A stretch of DNA of 64,000 bases from an uncultured Litoreibacter sp. (lineage in GTDB: Bacteria; Pseudomonadota; Alphaproteobacteria; Rhodobacterales; Rhodobacteraceae). Both the position numbers and the translations under genes were made by a program. This document shows, in pieces, positions 18,776-27,998 of this stretch; the stretch's first letter is position 1; each line of letters starts with the position of its first letter. The stretch covers positions 248,001 to 312,000 of the forward strand of contig CANLQL010000003.1 in the NCBI GenBank assembly GCA_947493265.1, read 5' to 3'. The notes under the pieces were generated by a model, which worked only from the letters and a program-made list of their open reading frames with translations, searched no databases and had not been told where the DNA came from.

Positions 18776-19645
18776 TCATGGGCTTAGACGCGCAACCAAT
18801 TGGTCGCGCACATTGTCAGAGATTTCTTCGATATCGTCATGGGACAGCTGCGGCGTCGACAACCGAAACTTGCGCATCAATTGCATGCTTCGGTTCAGAA
18901 TTCGCGCCGCAACCACTTCTTTGAAGGCTTCCCGGTTTTTGACCGGATGAAACACCTTGTTTTTCATGCTTCCAAGATCGTCAATCGCGTCGATCAGAAT
19001 GTCCGGATCGGTGTCAAAAATCGAACCTTCAAACCAATCTGGCGCAAACTCTTCGAGGCCTCGCGTGGTATACCCGTCCTGATGTGCAATAATCGTGAAC
19101 GTGAACAGCTCATCATTTGTGTAGTTGCGCCAATTGACCGATCTTTTCGACATTTCAACGCGCACCGCCTTCAAAAAATCGACAGTTCTGCCTGACATTC
19201 TGGTCAAAGCAAAAATCGAACGATGCAGTGTTTTGCCGGTGAGGTGACCTGCATAGGGATGATCTTGGCGATTGAATACCCCAGGCTTGTACCCCAGAAG
19301 ATCCGCGTCAGCCGTATCAAAGGACTTGAAGAAAAGTTCGGCGTCCCCCGTAATCGCTACATCAGGTTCGATCAGCCAATAATAGTCATAGTCTGGGAAC
19401 ACTTCACGCAACCGATAGTAGAAGTAGTCGCCGCAGCGCCATCCCCAATCCGGATTGTCGACGAGGCCTGCATTGGCAACCCAATCATTGTCGATATCCG
19501 CGACAGGCAAGTCAGGCACGATCGCCTCACCACGATTGTGAAATACCACAACAACATCCATGCCATCACATTGCTTGAGTTGCGCGGCCAACCGCTCCTC
19601 ATCTGGTCCCCACCCGTTGGTGCGTATGGCAATCATCGATTTCAT
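18776..19645 (-). CDS. glycosyltransferase-like protein of unknown role
   Basis: A 289-residue soluble protein. The pattern DYYWLIEPDVAITGD around residue 100 resembles the metal-binding DxD region of GT-A glycosyltransferases that read a sugar-nucleotide, and NDELFTF near residue 180 fits an acceptor-site acidic motif. There is no signal peptide. ATG overlaps the FkbM stop by one base (an alternative GTG lies three bases upstream). With the FkbM methyltransferase it looks like a glycan-modification pair, yet both sit inside the suf operon. The glycosyltransferase call is an inference from pattern. Confidence 0.5.
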   Translation of the reverse strand: MKSMIAIRTNGWGPDEERLAAQLKQCDGMDVVVVFHNRGEAIVPDLPVADIDNDWVANAGLVDNPDWGWRCGDYFYYRLREVFPDYDYYWLIEPDVAITGDAELFFKSFDTADADLLGYKPGVFNRQDHPYAGHLTGKTLHRSIFALTRMSGRTVDFLKAVRVEMSKRSVNWRNYTNDELFTFTIIAHQDGYTTRGLEEFAPDWFEGSIFDTDPDILIDAIDDLGSMKNKVFHPVKNREAFKEVVAARILNRSMQLMRKFRLSTPQLSHDDIEEISDNVRDQLVARLSP

Positions 19646-20382
19646 CACGCGGCCACTGCCAGATAGTTGGTGTTTGTCGGGTAGCGCTTGAAGGTATGGG
19701 CGACTGTGTAGCCGGTTTCACCCAGCCAGATCTGAAACTCCTCGTCGTTTTTCTGATCCACCTCGACGAAAAGCGCTGGCTTTTGCGCCTCGATGATCCC
19801 GCGCGCGCCTTCCAGCACGGCGATTTCCATCCCCTCGACATCGATCTTGATCAGGTCAAACGACTGATCTGCGACCAGATTGTCCAGTGTCTCGATCTCG
19901 ATGCCGCCGCCTTCGCCGCGCAGACGTGCGCCGCCCAGATTATTAGCAGGCGTTCGGATTGCGCCATCTTTTGCGGGTTCCGACGACAAGCCAAGACCGA
20001 GGAACTTACGTTCGAATTTGTCGGACAAGCCGTTGAGGAAGATGTTGCTTTCCAGCAGTTCCACCGCCGGTGGGTTCGGCTCAAACACGGTACAGCGGTC
20101 GGCATGCAAAAACTTCGCCGCGTAAAGGCTGTGATTGCCGACATTTGCGCCGATATCACACATCCTGCCGCCAACTGGGAAATGCTTTCCGATGATCGCC
20201 AGCTCTTCCGGCTCATAGAACGCGCCGCCAAGATGGCATTTCTGAATTATGTCGTTGGGATTGCTGATCGAAAAAAATACCGGCTCATGATGCACGATGG
20301 CGCGCACGACCTGCACCTTGGGGGATGCATAGACCCCCCTTCGACGATACACGCGGGTATTTCTTTGGACAATGTTCAGCAT
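19645..20382 (-). CDS. FkbM family methyltransferase
   Basis: A 245-residue SAM-dependent methyltransferase. SAM-binding motif I is CDIGANVGNHSLYAAKF, followed by VFEPNPPAVELLE and FDLIKIDVEGMEIAVLEGAR, which are typical FkbM blocks. The family O-methylates sugars and polyketides. It lies between sufB (50 bases upstream) and a glycosyltransferase-like gene that it overlaps. A link to Fe-S assembly is not known to me. Confidence 0.85.
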   Translation of the reverse strand: MLNIVQRNTRVYRRRGVYASPKVQVVRAIVHHEPVFFSISNPNDIIQKCHLGGAFYEPEELAIIGKHFPVGGRMCDIGANVGNHSLYAAKFLHADRCTVFEPNPPAVELLESNIFLNGLSDKFERKFLGLGLSSEPAKDGAIRTPANNLGGARLRGEGGGIEIETLDNLVADQSFDLIKIDVEGMEIAVLEGARGIIEAQKPALFVEVDQKNDEEFQIWLGETGYTVAHTFKRYPTNTNYLAVAA

Positions 20383-20432
20383 CGCGCATCCGGGCTGGTC
20401 AGAGGGGGTGAGCGCACAGGCTCTCCTTCCGC

Positions 20433-21956
20433 CTACCCCACACTCCCCTCAAGAGAAATCGCAACCAATTGCTGGGCTTCCATCGCAAATTCCATCGGCA
20501 AGGCCTGCAACACGTCTTTGCAGAACCCATTCACGACCAAAGCGACGGCTTCTTCTTCGTCCATACCGCGCTGGCGGCAGTAAAACAGCTGTTCGTCATC
20601 AACCTTAGAGGTTGTCGCCTCGTGTTCTACCCGCGATGAATTGTTCTTCACTTCGATGTAGGGAACCGTGTGGGCTCCGCATTTGTCACCGATCAGCAAA
20701 CTGTCGCATTGCGTATAGTTGCGGCTGTCCTTGGCTTTTGGATGCATCGAGACCAGCCCGCGATACGTGTTCTGAGCCTTCCCGGCAGAGATCCCTTTGG
20801 ACACGATCCGCGACTTGGTGTTCTTGCCCAGATGCACCATTTTCGTGCCGGTATCGGCTTGCTGCATATTGTTGGCAATGGCGATGGAGTAGAACTCCCC
20901 CTGGCTTTCATTGCCGCGCAGGATACAGCTTGGATATTTCCACGTCACGGCAGACCCGGTTTCCACCTGTGTCCACATCACCTTCGACCGGTCACCCCGG
21001 CAATCCGCACGCTTGGTCACAAAGTTATAGATGCCGCCGACGCCGTTTTCGTCGCCGGGATACCAGTTCTGAACCGTCGAATATTTGATCTCTGCGTCTT
21101 CAAGCGCGACCAATTCCACAACCGCCGCGTGCAGCTGGTTGGTGTCGCGCATAGGTGCCGTGCACCCCTCCAGATAGCTGACATAGGAGCCTTTGTCGGC
21201 GATGATCAATGTCCGCTCGAACTGGCCTGTGTTTTCCGCGTTGATCCGGAAATATGTGGACAGTTCCATCGGACAGCGCACGCCAGGCGGCACGTAAACG
21301 AACGATCCGTCCGAGAACACAGCCGAGTTCAGTGTCGCAAAATAGTTGTCTGTAACCGGCACGACCGATCCCAGATACTTTTTCACCAACTCCGGATGCT
21401 CGCGGATCGCTTCAGAGATGGAGCAGAAAATCACGCCAGCTTTTTTCAATTCAGCCTGGAACGTCGTCCCGACAGACACGGAATCAAACACCGCGTCCAC
21501 GGCTACCTTGCGCGGTTCGTTGGACAGCTCTTCAGCCCCCTCGACACCCGCCAGGATCATCTGTTCTTTTAGCGGAATACCCAACTTCTTGTAGGTTTCC
21601 AAGAGCTTAGGATCAACGTCATCCAGCGATTTTGGCTTCTCCGCCATCGATTTCGGCGAGGCGTAATAGTAAATGTCCTGATAGTCGATCTTCGGGTAAT
21701 CAACCATCGCCCATTCCGGTTCAGACATCTTTTCCCACCGCTCAAACGCAGCCAAGCGCCAATCGGTCATCCATTGCGGCTCGTCGTTTTTGCTGGAGAT
21801 CAGTTTGACGATATCGGGGTCCACGCCTTTCGGGGCGTAGTCCATCTCGATCTCGGTTTCCCAGCCATATTTGTACTTGCCGCCAACCTCACGAACCGCA
21901 TCAACGGTTTCCTGATCGACGCCTTCTTTGACTTCCGTCGTGTCCACTACAGACAT
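20433..21956 (-). CDS. sufB: Fe-S cluster assembly protein SufB
   Basis: A 507-residue scaffold subunit. N-terminal [17 protein letters not shown] and the core [47 protein letters not shown] are diagnostic, as are [43 protein letters not shown]. The length is normal. It is 43 bases downstream of a cysteine desulfurase gene and in the operon headed by iscR. Confidence 0.97.
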   Translation of the reverse strand: MSVVDTTEVKEGVDQETVDAVREVGGKYKYGWETEIEMDYAPKGVDPDIVKLISSKNDEPQWMTDWRLAAFERWEKMSEPEWAMVDYPKIDYQDIYYYASPKSMAEKPKSLDDVDPKLLETYKKLGIPLKEQMILAGVEGAEELSNEPRKVAVDAVFDSVSVGTTFQAELKKAGVIFCSISEAIREHPELVKKYLGSVVPVTDNYFATLNSAVFSDGSFVYVPPGVRCPMELSTYFRINAENTGQFERTLIIADKGSYVSYLEGCTAPMRDTNQLHAAVVELVALEDAEIKYSTVQNWYPGDENGVGGIYNFVTKRADCRGDRSKVMWTQVETGSAVTWKYPSCILRGNESQGEFYSIAIANNMQQADTGTKMVHLGKNTKSRIVSKGISAGKAQNTYRGLVSMHPKAKDSRNYTQCDSLLIGDKCGAHTVPYIEVKNNSSRVEHEATTSKVDDEQLFYCRQRGMDEEEAVALVVNGFCKDVLQALPMEFAMEAQQLVAISLEGSVG

Positions 21957-21999
21957 GGCTTTCTCCCACCTTGCGGGTGCTGTGACCCGTCTTCCTTAC

Positions 22000-23046
22000 T
22001 CAAGCAGCTTTTGCCTGAAACTTTCGTTCTGCAGCCAGCCAAGCATCGGCAAACCTCAGAACCTGTTCTTTCGTCGTCTGCGGCCCCAATGACACCCGAA
22101 TGGCGCTGGCCGCTGAAATTTCATCGAACCCCATCGCGCGCAGCACGCCAGAGCTTTTGACCTTGCCGCTGGAACAAGCCGACCCGGCCGAGATGGCGAA
22201 CCCTGCCAGGTCCATCTGCATCACTTGCGTGGCACCTTTCCAGCCGGGCGTCACGAAACAGGATGTGTTTGGCAGTCGCGCACCTTGTCCTGACACTAAA
22301 ATAGTGTTCTTCGCGCCAGCCTCAATGGCCTTTTCTAGAATATTTCTAAGTTCTGCAACCTGTTCCCAAAGACCTGCTGTAAGATCTTTGACAGCCGCCT
22401 TGGCAGCCGCCGCAAAACCGGCAATTCCAATCAGGTTTTCTGTCCCCGATCGGCGGCTCATTTCCTGCCCGCCACCTTTGATCTGCGCCTCTACATCCAG
22501 TCCCTGACGCAACATCAGCAGACCGACGCCTTTGGGCCCGCCAAGCTTGTGGGCAGATGCCAGCGCCATTTCTGCGCCCGACCAAGAAAAGGTCACAGGG
22601 ATCTTGCCAAACCCTTGGGTCATATCACTCAGGGCCAGACCATCTGGCAGTTCTTGCACGATACCTGTTTCACTATTGGCCAGCTGCAATGTCGCGCGTC
22701 CCGCATCAGGAACCCGAACCTGGCCCGAAGGATCAACCGCCAATTGCTCAGCACACCAGGCGCGCACTGCGTCATGTTCTATTGCGGATCCGCTCAATTC
22801 CCGCCCGGCGCATGCGAGGGCTGCAGCTTCCGTGGCCGACGCTGTAAAAACCAGATCGGCGCCTGATGCCCCAAAGGCTTCGGCAATATCACCACGCGCG
22901 GTTTCCAACAATGCCGTGGCTGCCCGCCCTTCGGCATGAACCGATGACGGGTTGCCCAGAATATCCATCGCCGACACCATCGCAGCCCGCGCCTCTGGCC
23001 GCAGCGGCGTCGTCGCGTTGTGATCCAAATAGACCCGCGTGCTCAC
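22000..23046 (-). CDS. IscS/NifS-like cysteine desulfurase family aminotransferase
   Basis: A 348-residue class V PLP aminotransferase with the group I N-terminus VYLDHNATTPLRPEARAAM, PLP lysine in ALASAHKLGGPKGVG, RSGTENLIGIAG, and the catalytic Cys loop SAGSACSSGKVKSSGVL. GTG was taken as start because GAGGG lies upstream; an in-frame TTG nearer the iscR stop is possible. It lies between iscR and sufB, so it probably supplies sulfur to the Suf scaffold together with SufS. Confidence 0.85.
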   Translation of the reverse strand: MSTRVYLDHNATTPLRPEARAAMVSAMDILGNPSSVHAEGRAATALLETARGDIAEAFGASGADLVFTASATEAAALACAGRELSGSAIEHDAVRAWCAEQLAVDPSGQVRVPDAGRATLQLANSETGIVQELPDGLALSDMTQGFGKIPVTFSWSGAEMALASAHKLGGPKGVGLLMLRQGLDVEAQIKGGGQEMSRRSGTENLIGIAGFAAAAKAAVKDLTAGLWEQVAELRNILEKAIEAGAKNTILVSGQGARLPNTSCFVTPGWKGATQVMQMDLAGFAISAGSACSSGKVKSSGVLRAMGFDEISAASAIRVSLGPQTTKEQVLRFADAWLAAERKFQAKAA

Positions 23047-23054
23047 ACCACTGC

Positions 23055-23082
23055 CCTCGCGTCTTTTTTGCAAAGATACCTA
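23055..23082 (-). repeat. degenerate copy D of the 3'-end element
   Basis: On the minus strand TAGGTATCTTTGCAAAAAAG, beginning with the iscR stop, resembles copy A (TAGGTATTTTTGGCAAGAGG) in the same position relative to a stop codon. It has no hairpin, and read-through to the desulfurase gene is expected. Confidence 0.3.
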
Positions 23083-23544
23083 AACATTGTCGTCGACAAC
23101 TTCGAACAGCGTTGGAACTGCCGGGCACGGCGTCAAATCGTTCTCAATCACATCGGACAGCCGGGTCTGGTGCAAAAACACATAGACATGGGCACTCAGA
23201 CTTTCCCAAAGACGGTTGGTCATGCTTTGCGCTTTGGAGCCCGACAATGCCCCAGAAACACCCGCGCCGGTATGCATCGCACTGACCGTTTCATCGACTG
23301 CTTCCAGGATTTCTGACACCCGGATTGCGTCAGGAAGCTTTGCCAATTTGTAACCGCCACCGGGTCCACGCACTGACGTGACGATTCCCGCCCGGCGCAA
23401 TTTCACGAAAAGCTGCTCCAGGTAGGGCAGCGAAATATCCTGTCGTTTGGAGATTTCCCCAAGCGAGACCAACCCGCGCCCTTGTTCTTGCGCCAGATCA
23501 GACAACGCAACCATCGCGTACCGTCCCTTTGTGCTTAGTTTCAT
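23080..23544 (-). CDS. iscR: IscR-type Rrf2 family regulator lacking the canonical cluster cysteines
   Basis: A 154-residue Rrf2 protein. The N-terminal winged helix is canonical (MKLSTKGRYAMVALSDLA...ISLPYLEQLFVKLRRAGIVTSVRGPGGGYKLA). The region that holds C92, C98 and C104 in E. coli IscR reads SAMHTGAGVSGALSGSKAQS here, with no cysteine; the only Cys is near the C-terminus (LTPCPAV). This agrees with the Rhodobacter sphaeroides IscR type reported to bind an Fe-S cluster in a different way and to repress suf genes. It is the first gene of the suf operon and likely controls it. Confidence 0.92.
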   Translation of the reverse strand: MKLSTKGRYAMVALSDLAQEQGRGLVSLGEISKRQDISLPYLEQLFVKLRRAGIVTSVRGPGGGYKLAKLPDAIRVSEILEAVDETVSAMHTGAGVSGALSGSKAQSMTNRLWESLSAHVYVFLHQTRLSDVIENDLTPCPAVPTLFEVVDDNV

Positions 23545-23626
23545 GGCGCAATTCCCGATTTACATTGACGCGTGAGACCACAGACCTTAACTCAGTCGGA
23601 CCAAATCAATGGGCTCAAAGCCTAAC

Positions 23627-23663
23627 TTAGAATTATTCTAGATTGCCTGAGTGATTGCGTCAA
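23627..23663 (-). promoter_or_regulatory. iscR/suf promoter with overlapping palindromic operator
   Basis: On the minus strand TTGACG and TAGAAT are spaced by exactly 17 bases, a near-consensus sigma-70 promoter about 90 bases ahead of iscR. The -10 hexamer is one half of the perfect palindrome TAGAAT-A-ATTCTA. This resembles the TTAGAA/TTCTAA type of iron-control element bound by Irr in alphaproteobacteria; IscR is the other candidate. A protein bound there would block the -10 region. Confidence 0.72.
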
Positions 23664-23703
23664 GTTTAGACCGCGCCAGGGATCACCAAAAGGACTGCAA
23701 CAT

Positions 23704-24357
23704 ATGCCCGAAGTGATTTTCCCCGGACCAGAAGGCCGCTTGGAAGGCCGGTACCATCCTCACAAAACAAAAGATGCGCCGATAGCAATCATCCTGCATC
23801 CGCATCCACAGTTTGGCGGGACGATGAACAATCGGGTGGTCTATAATCTGCATTACACGTTCTACAACATGGGCTTCAATGTCCTGCGGTTCAACTTCCG
23901 CGGTGTCGGCCGCAGCCAGGGTGAATATGACCAAGGTATCGGGGAGCTATCTGATGCGGCTTCCGCCTTGGACTATCTGCAATCTATGAACCAGAATACG
24001 AAGCATTGCTGGGTCGCAGGCTTTTCGTTCGGGGCGTGGATCGGCATGCAGCTGTTGATGCGCCGTCCTGAGATCACCGGCTTTATCTCGGTCAGCCCGC
24101 CTGCGAATATGTATGACTTCTCGTTCCTCGCGCCCTGCCCGTCCTCCGGGTTGATCATTAACGGCATGGGCGACCGCGTGGCCCCGCCTGCTGATACGGT
24201 CAATCTGGTCAATAAATTGCACGAGCAGAAAGGCATCACCATTACACATCAGGAAGTTGATGGTGCCGGGCATTTCTTCGAGGACGACCACATGGATACG
24301 TTGACAGGGTCTGTCGAAAGCTACGTGCAACGCCGCCTGACCGAAAATACGAGATAG
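23704..24357 (+). CDS. alpha/beta hydrolase
   Basis: A 217-residue hydrolase of the small YfbB/dienelactone-type group often called 'alpha/beta superfamily hydrolase'. Marks are AIILHPHPQFGGTMNN, VLRFNFRGVGRSQG, the nucleophile elbow AGFSFGAWIG (Ser), and a C-terminal VDGAGHFFEDD with the catalytic His. The substrate is unknown. It is divergent from iscR and two bases before the following small gene, with which it forms an operon. Confidence 0.88.
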   Translation: MPEVIFPGPEGRLEGRYHPHKTKDAPIAIILHPHPQFGGTMNNRVVYNLHYTFYNMGFNVLRFNFRGVGRSQGEYDQGIGELSDAASALDYLQSMNQNTKHCWVAGFSFGAWIGMQLLMRRPEITGFISVSPPANMYDFSFLAPCPSSGLIINGMGDRVAPPADTVNLVNKLHEQKGITITHQEVDGAGHFFEDDHMDTLTGSVESYVQRRLTENTR

Positions 24358-24359
24358 CC

Positions 24360-24593
24360 ATGGGGATCACCGAAGATCTTGCAGATGCGTTGGCGCGCGA
24401 TGTAATTGCGGCCTCGGAAGAAATTGATGATGAGGAACTTGCAACGCGCGTCTCAGAAGTGATCGGCGCGTCTTCAACCACCACGCAAGAGGCGTTCTTG
24501 ACCGCTATGCGTGTTCGATTGTCAGAAGCTCGCGCGCGGCAATATCTCAAAGATCGCCTTGAAAAAGCGCGGGCCGAGAAGTCAAAAGCTTAG
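24360..24593 (+). CDS. small acidic helical protein of unknown function
   Basis: A 77-residue protein, acidic in the first half (ASEEIDDEELATRVSEVIGAS) and basic-helical in the second (RLSEARARQYLKDRLEKARAEKSKA). No motif is recognised. Its ATG is two bases after the hydrolase stop, so translation is coupled. The 3' end overlaps the convergent oxidoreductase gene by four bases. Confidence 0.75.
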   Translation: MGITEDLADALARDVIAASEEIDDEELATRVSEVIGASSTTTQEAFLTAMRVRLSEARARQYLKDRLEKARAEKSKA

Positions 24594-27001
24594 GCCCGCA
24601 GCCTTTCGCCTTTTGGATCAAAGGGCGGCTCTGACAGGACCACGCCGCGATGTGGGCGACCCAGGATCATGACGTCCAACTCGCTGCCCGGGGCGACGCC
24701 TTTCAAAAAGCCAAGCGCCAAGGATTTGCCGACCGTATAGCCATAGGTGCCCGAACTGACACGGCCCACTGGGGTCCCGTCCGGCAAGAAGACAGGCTCC
24801 CCGCCAGAGGCGTCTGCGTTCTCGACCTCAAGCACTTCGATGATCGCCAGGTTTTCGCGGGGTTGGTTGTCTTTCAAAGCAAGATAGGCCGCTTTGTTTA
24901 GGAAGTCCTTGTCCAGCTTAATCAGACGATCCAGTCCCACTTCCTGTGGCCAGTATTCCGGCGAATATTCCCGCGACCAGCTGCCATAGCCTTTTTCAAC
25001 CCGCAGAGACATCAATGCCCTTGACCCCACAGGACCTGCACCAAATTCCTTACCGGTTTCCAAAAGAGCCTCGTAAAGCCGGGCTTGATCTTCGGTTTTG
25101 CAATGTAATTCCCACCCCAGATCGCCCGTAAAGGACACGCGCAGAGCAATTAGATCAACGCCTGCGAGGGTTATTTTCTGGGACCGCATGAATGGAAAAA
25201 CTTCGGTTGCTAGCGACGTATTGGTCAGACGTTCCAAGATCGCGCGGCTATCCGGTCCGGCGACGTTAAAACCGCACATCGCTTCTGTCTGACTTTCAAA
25301 CGCAACCGTATCGGGGCGTGGAACTGCATTGAAAAACCGCAAGTGATAGCGCTCCGCCATGCCAGATCCGATGATCAAGAAGTCCTCTTCATCCAGCTTC
25401 GTCACGGTGAAATCACCGGCGATCCCGCCGCGCACACCGATTAACGGCGTCAGGCAGGAACGTCCGATCGCCTTGGGCATATTGTTGGCAAAAACGCTGT
25501 TCAACCAGTCAGAAGCCCCCTGACCTTTCACCGAATATTTCGCGAAGTTTGAGATGTCGATGATCCCAGCATGCTCCCGCAGCATCTTGCATTCGCGTCC
25601 CACAGGCTCAAACCAGTTCTGGCGGGTAAACCCGTTGGTGTCTTGCGTCCCCGGTTGATCCGAAAACCACAGCGGATGCTCCCAGCCATAGTTCAGACCG
25701 AAAACTGCACCTAAGGCTTGCTGCGCTTCATAAACCGGACGCGTGCGGGCTGGTCTGCCCGCGCTGCGTTCTTCATTCGGGAAGTGGATTGAGAACCGAT
25801 TGGCGTATTGATCCCCGACTTTGGCTTTGGTGAATTTCTTGTCGGCCCAGGCCCCGAACCGCGCCATATCCCATGGGAACATGTCCAGATGCGGCTCCCC
25901 GGTGACGACCCATTCCGCGGTGAGACTTCCCAAACCGCCGGATTGCGAAAAGCCTGGAATGATCCCGTTGCAGCAGAAATACCCTTTCAGCTCTGGCACT
26001 GGTCCGAACAGCGCGTTGGCGTCAGGTGACCAGATCATCGGCCCGTTGATGACCCGCTTGATCCCGGCTGTACCCACGACAGGCACCCGGTCGATGGCGC
26101 GCATCATGTTGTCTTCGATGCGTTCCAGATCATCGGCAAAAAGCTCATGACCGAAGCCCTGCGGCGTTCCATCTTCGGCCCAGAAGCGCAAGTCTTTTTC
26201 ATAGGCTCCGACAAGCAGACCTTGGCCTTCCTGGCGCAGGTAATACTCCCCATCGCGATCCGCGACCGAGGGTAACCGCGCTTCCATCGCAGCAATTTCG
26301 GGGATGGTTTCGGTGACGAAGTACTGATGTTCTGTCGGTTGCAACGGAAGCTCAATGCCAGCGAGGGCGGCGACTTCGCGGCCCCATAAACCAGCCGCGT
26401 TAACCACCACCGGCGTCACGATGTCCCCTTTCGGGGTTTTCACGACCCAAGTGCCATCACTTTGTTGATCTGTCGCCGTCACGGGAGTGAAGCGGTAAAT
26501 CTCCGCGCCATTTTGGCGCGCGCCTGCAGCGTAGGCATTGGTGACACCGGATGGATCGACATTGCCGCCCGAAGGTTCAAACATGATGCACCGAATGCCA
26601 TCATAGTTGACCAATGGATGGAGGCGTTCCGCCTCTGCCCGATCAACCTCGTAGAAATTCAGGCCGTAATACTTGGCTTTCGCCGCTTGCAGCCGCAGCT
26701 GATGTTCGCGCGCCTCTGTCTGCGCAAGATACAGCGAACCCGGTTGAAACACACCGCAGCTTTGCCCGGTTTCCGCTTCCAAAGCATTGTACAAATCCAT
26801 CGTATAATTCTGAATGCGGGTGATGTTGTTGTTGTCGTGAAGCCCATGAATATTGGCCGCCGCATGCCACGTGGAGCCTGACGTCAATTCGTCGCGCTCA
26901 AGCAGAACAACATCGCTCCAGCCAAGTTTTGTCAGGTGGTACAGGATCGAGCAGCCGATAACACCGCCACCGATAACAACGGCTTGTGCATGAGTTTTCA
27001 T
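24590..27001 (-). CDS. FAD-dependent GcvT-type oxidoreductase (dimethylglycine/sarcosine dehydrogenase-like), copy 1
   Basis: An 803-residue two-part enzyme. The N-terminal half is an FAD amine oxidase with VVIGGGVIGCSILYHL and LTSGSTWHAAA, whose His corresponds to the covalent FAD site of dimethylglycine dehydrogenase. The C-terminal half is a GcvT aminomethyltransferase-like domain that would pass the released one-carbon unit to tetrahydrofolate (RVSFTGDLGWELHC and SLRVEKGYGSWSREYSPEYWPQEVGLDRLI). It is divergent from an HpcH/HpaI aldolase and is a paralogue of the equally long enzyme beyond that gene. The methylated-amine substrate cannot be fixed from sequence. Confidence 0.85.
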   Translation of the reverse strand: MKTHAQAVVIGGGVIGCSILYHLTKLGWSDVVLLERDELTSGSTWHAAANIHGLHDNNNITRIQNYTMDLYNALEAETGQSCGVFQPGSLYLAQTEAREHQLRLQAAKAKYYGLNFYEVDRAEAERLHPLVNYDGIRCIMFEPSGGNVDPSGVTNAYAAGARQNGAEIYRFTPVTATDQQSDGTWVVKTPKGDIVTPVVVNAAGLWGREVAALAGIELPLQPTEHQYFVTETIPEIAAMEARLPSVADRDGEYYLRQEGQGLLVGAYEKDLRFWAEDGTPQGFGHELFADDLERIEDNMMRAIDRVPVVGTAGIKRVINGPMIWSPDANALFGPVPELKGYFCCNGIIPGFSQSGGLGSLTAEWVVTGEPHLDMFPWDMARFGAWADKKFTKAKVGDQYANRFSIHFPNEERSAGRPARTRPVYEAQQALGAVFGLNYGWEHPLWFSDQPGTQDTNGFTRQNWFEPVGRECKMLREHAGIIDISNFAKYSVKGQGASDWLNSVFANNMPKAIGRSCLTPLIGVRGGIAGDFTVTKLDEEDFLIIGSGMAERYHLRFFNAVPRPDTVAFESQTEAMCGFNVAGPDSRAILERLTNTSLATEVFPFMRSQKITLAGVDLIALRVSFTGDLGWELHCKTEDQARLYEALLETGKEFGAGPVGSRALMSLRVEKGYGSWSREYSPEYWPQEVGLDRLIKLDKDFLNKAAYLALKDNQPRENLAIIEVLEVENADASGGEPVFLPDGTPVGRVSSGTYGYTVGKSLALGFLKGVAPGSELDVMILGRPHRGVVLSEPPFDPKGERLRA

Positions 27002-27058
27002 CGCTTGGCTCCGTTCTCACAATTCGCGTCCAGCCTACGGTGCGGCATCCCCTTTATG

Positions 27059-27108
27059 TGTCGCAAGACGACAAAACTTTTCTCACTGCGACAAAACTGA
27101 TGCATCAG
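27059..27108. promoter_or_regulatory. clustered repeats in the divergent oxidoreductase-aldolase promoter region
   Basis: The 153-base divergent gap contains TGTCGCA and TGCGACA facing each other across 21 bases, the direct repeat CGACAAAACT twice at 20-base spacing (two helical turns), and the perfect palindrome CTGATGCATCAG. Together they look like binding sites for one or two regulators of the divergent genes. No regulator gene is adjacent. Confidence 0.5.
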
Positions 27109-27154
27109 TTCCGACTGCTGTTAGGCTGGTGCAACATAGAAAAGGAAGAGAGAT

Positions 27155-27910
27155 ATGGCGAGTTTCAAGGACAGGCTGAAGACGACACAAGACCGGATGA
27201 CGCTGCATATGTGCACGATCCCGTCTGCAGCAATTCCGCAAGCCTTGGCCGCCGGTGGCGCAGACGGCATTTTCGTGGACCTTGAACATGGGGCAATAGA
27301 CTATGCGATGGCCCACGCAATGTTTGCCGCAACCGCAGGCACGGATTGCGCCCCGATGGCGCGGATCGCGTCGATTGATACAAACCTCGCAAAACGCGCG
27401 CTTGATATGGGGGCGACAGGGTTGGTGTTTCCAATGGTGCGCACTGCCGACGATGCGCGCAACGCCGTGGAGTGCCTGAGGTACCCGCCAAATGGCACGC
27501 GGGGGTTCGGTCCGTTTCTGGCGCAATCGCGCTGGCAGACCACGTTAGCCGACTACCGAGAGAAAATGGAACCTGAAATGGTGTGTATGCTGCTGATTGA
27601 AACCAAAGACGCGGTAGAAAATATCGAGGAGATCTGCGCCGTTGAAGGCGTCGATATCATCACGCCTGCCCTGTTCGATTTGTCGACTGATCTGGGGCTG
27701 CCCGGTCAATTTGACCATCCAGACTTTGTCGCGGCCGTCAGCAAGATTGAGAACGCCGCAAAGGCCGCAAACATTCCACTTGCAGGGATCGCCTTGACCA
27801 AAGATCAGGCCAAACAGCTGCTGGCCCGCGGCTACCGCATTATTGCCGGAGTCGATGCCTTGTGGCTGCGCGCCAAAACGGCCGAGATCCAAAGCTGGCT
27901 TTCCGACTAG
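27155..27910 (+). CDS. HpcH/HpaI aldolase/citrate lyase family protein
   Basis: A 251-residue class II (metal-dependent) pyruvate-type aldolase. FVDLEHGAIDY, PMARIASID, RYPPNGTRGFGPF and LLIETKDAVENIEEI correspond to the family's active-site histidine, arginine, substrate-binding loop and metal-binding Glu. Such enzymes cleave 2-keto-3-deoxy or 4-hydroxy-2-oxo acids. It lies between two dimethylglycine-dehydrogenase-like genes and is probably co-transcribed with the downstream one (88 bases between). Confidence 0.87.
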   Translation: MASFKDRLKTTQDRMTLHMCTIPSAAIPQALAAGGADGIFVDLEHGAIDYAMAHAMFAATAGTDCAPMARIASIDTNLAKRALDMGATGLVFPMVRTADDARNAVECLRYPPNGTRGFGPFLAQSRWQTTLADYREKMEPEMVCMLLIETKDAVENIEEICAVEGVDIITPALFDLSTDLGLPGQFDHPDFVAAVSKIENAAKAANIPLAGIALTKDQAKQLLARGYRIIAGVDALWLRAKTAEIQSWLSD

Positions 27911-27998
27911 CCTGCCTGCGACCGGGACCGTCGCAATCAGACATGCGGGCCAGCGGGCCAAACCGTTGAGTGAGGACATTAAGCCCGGGAGAAAGCTC

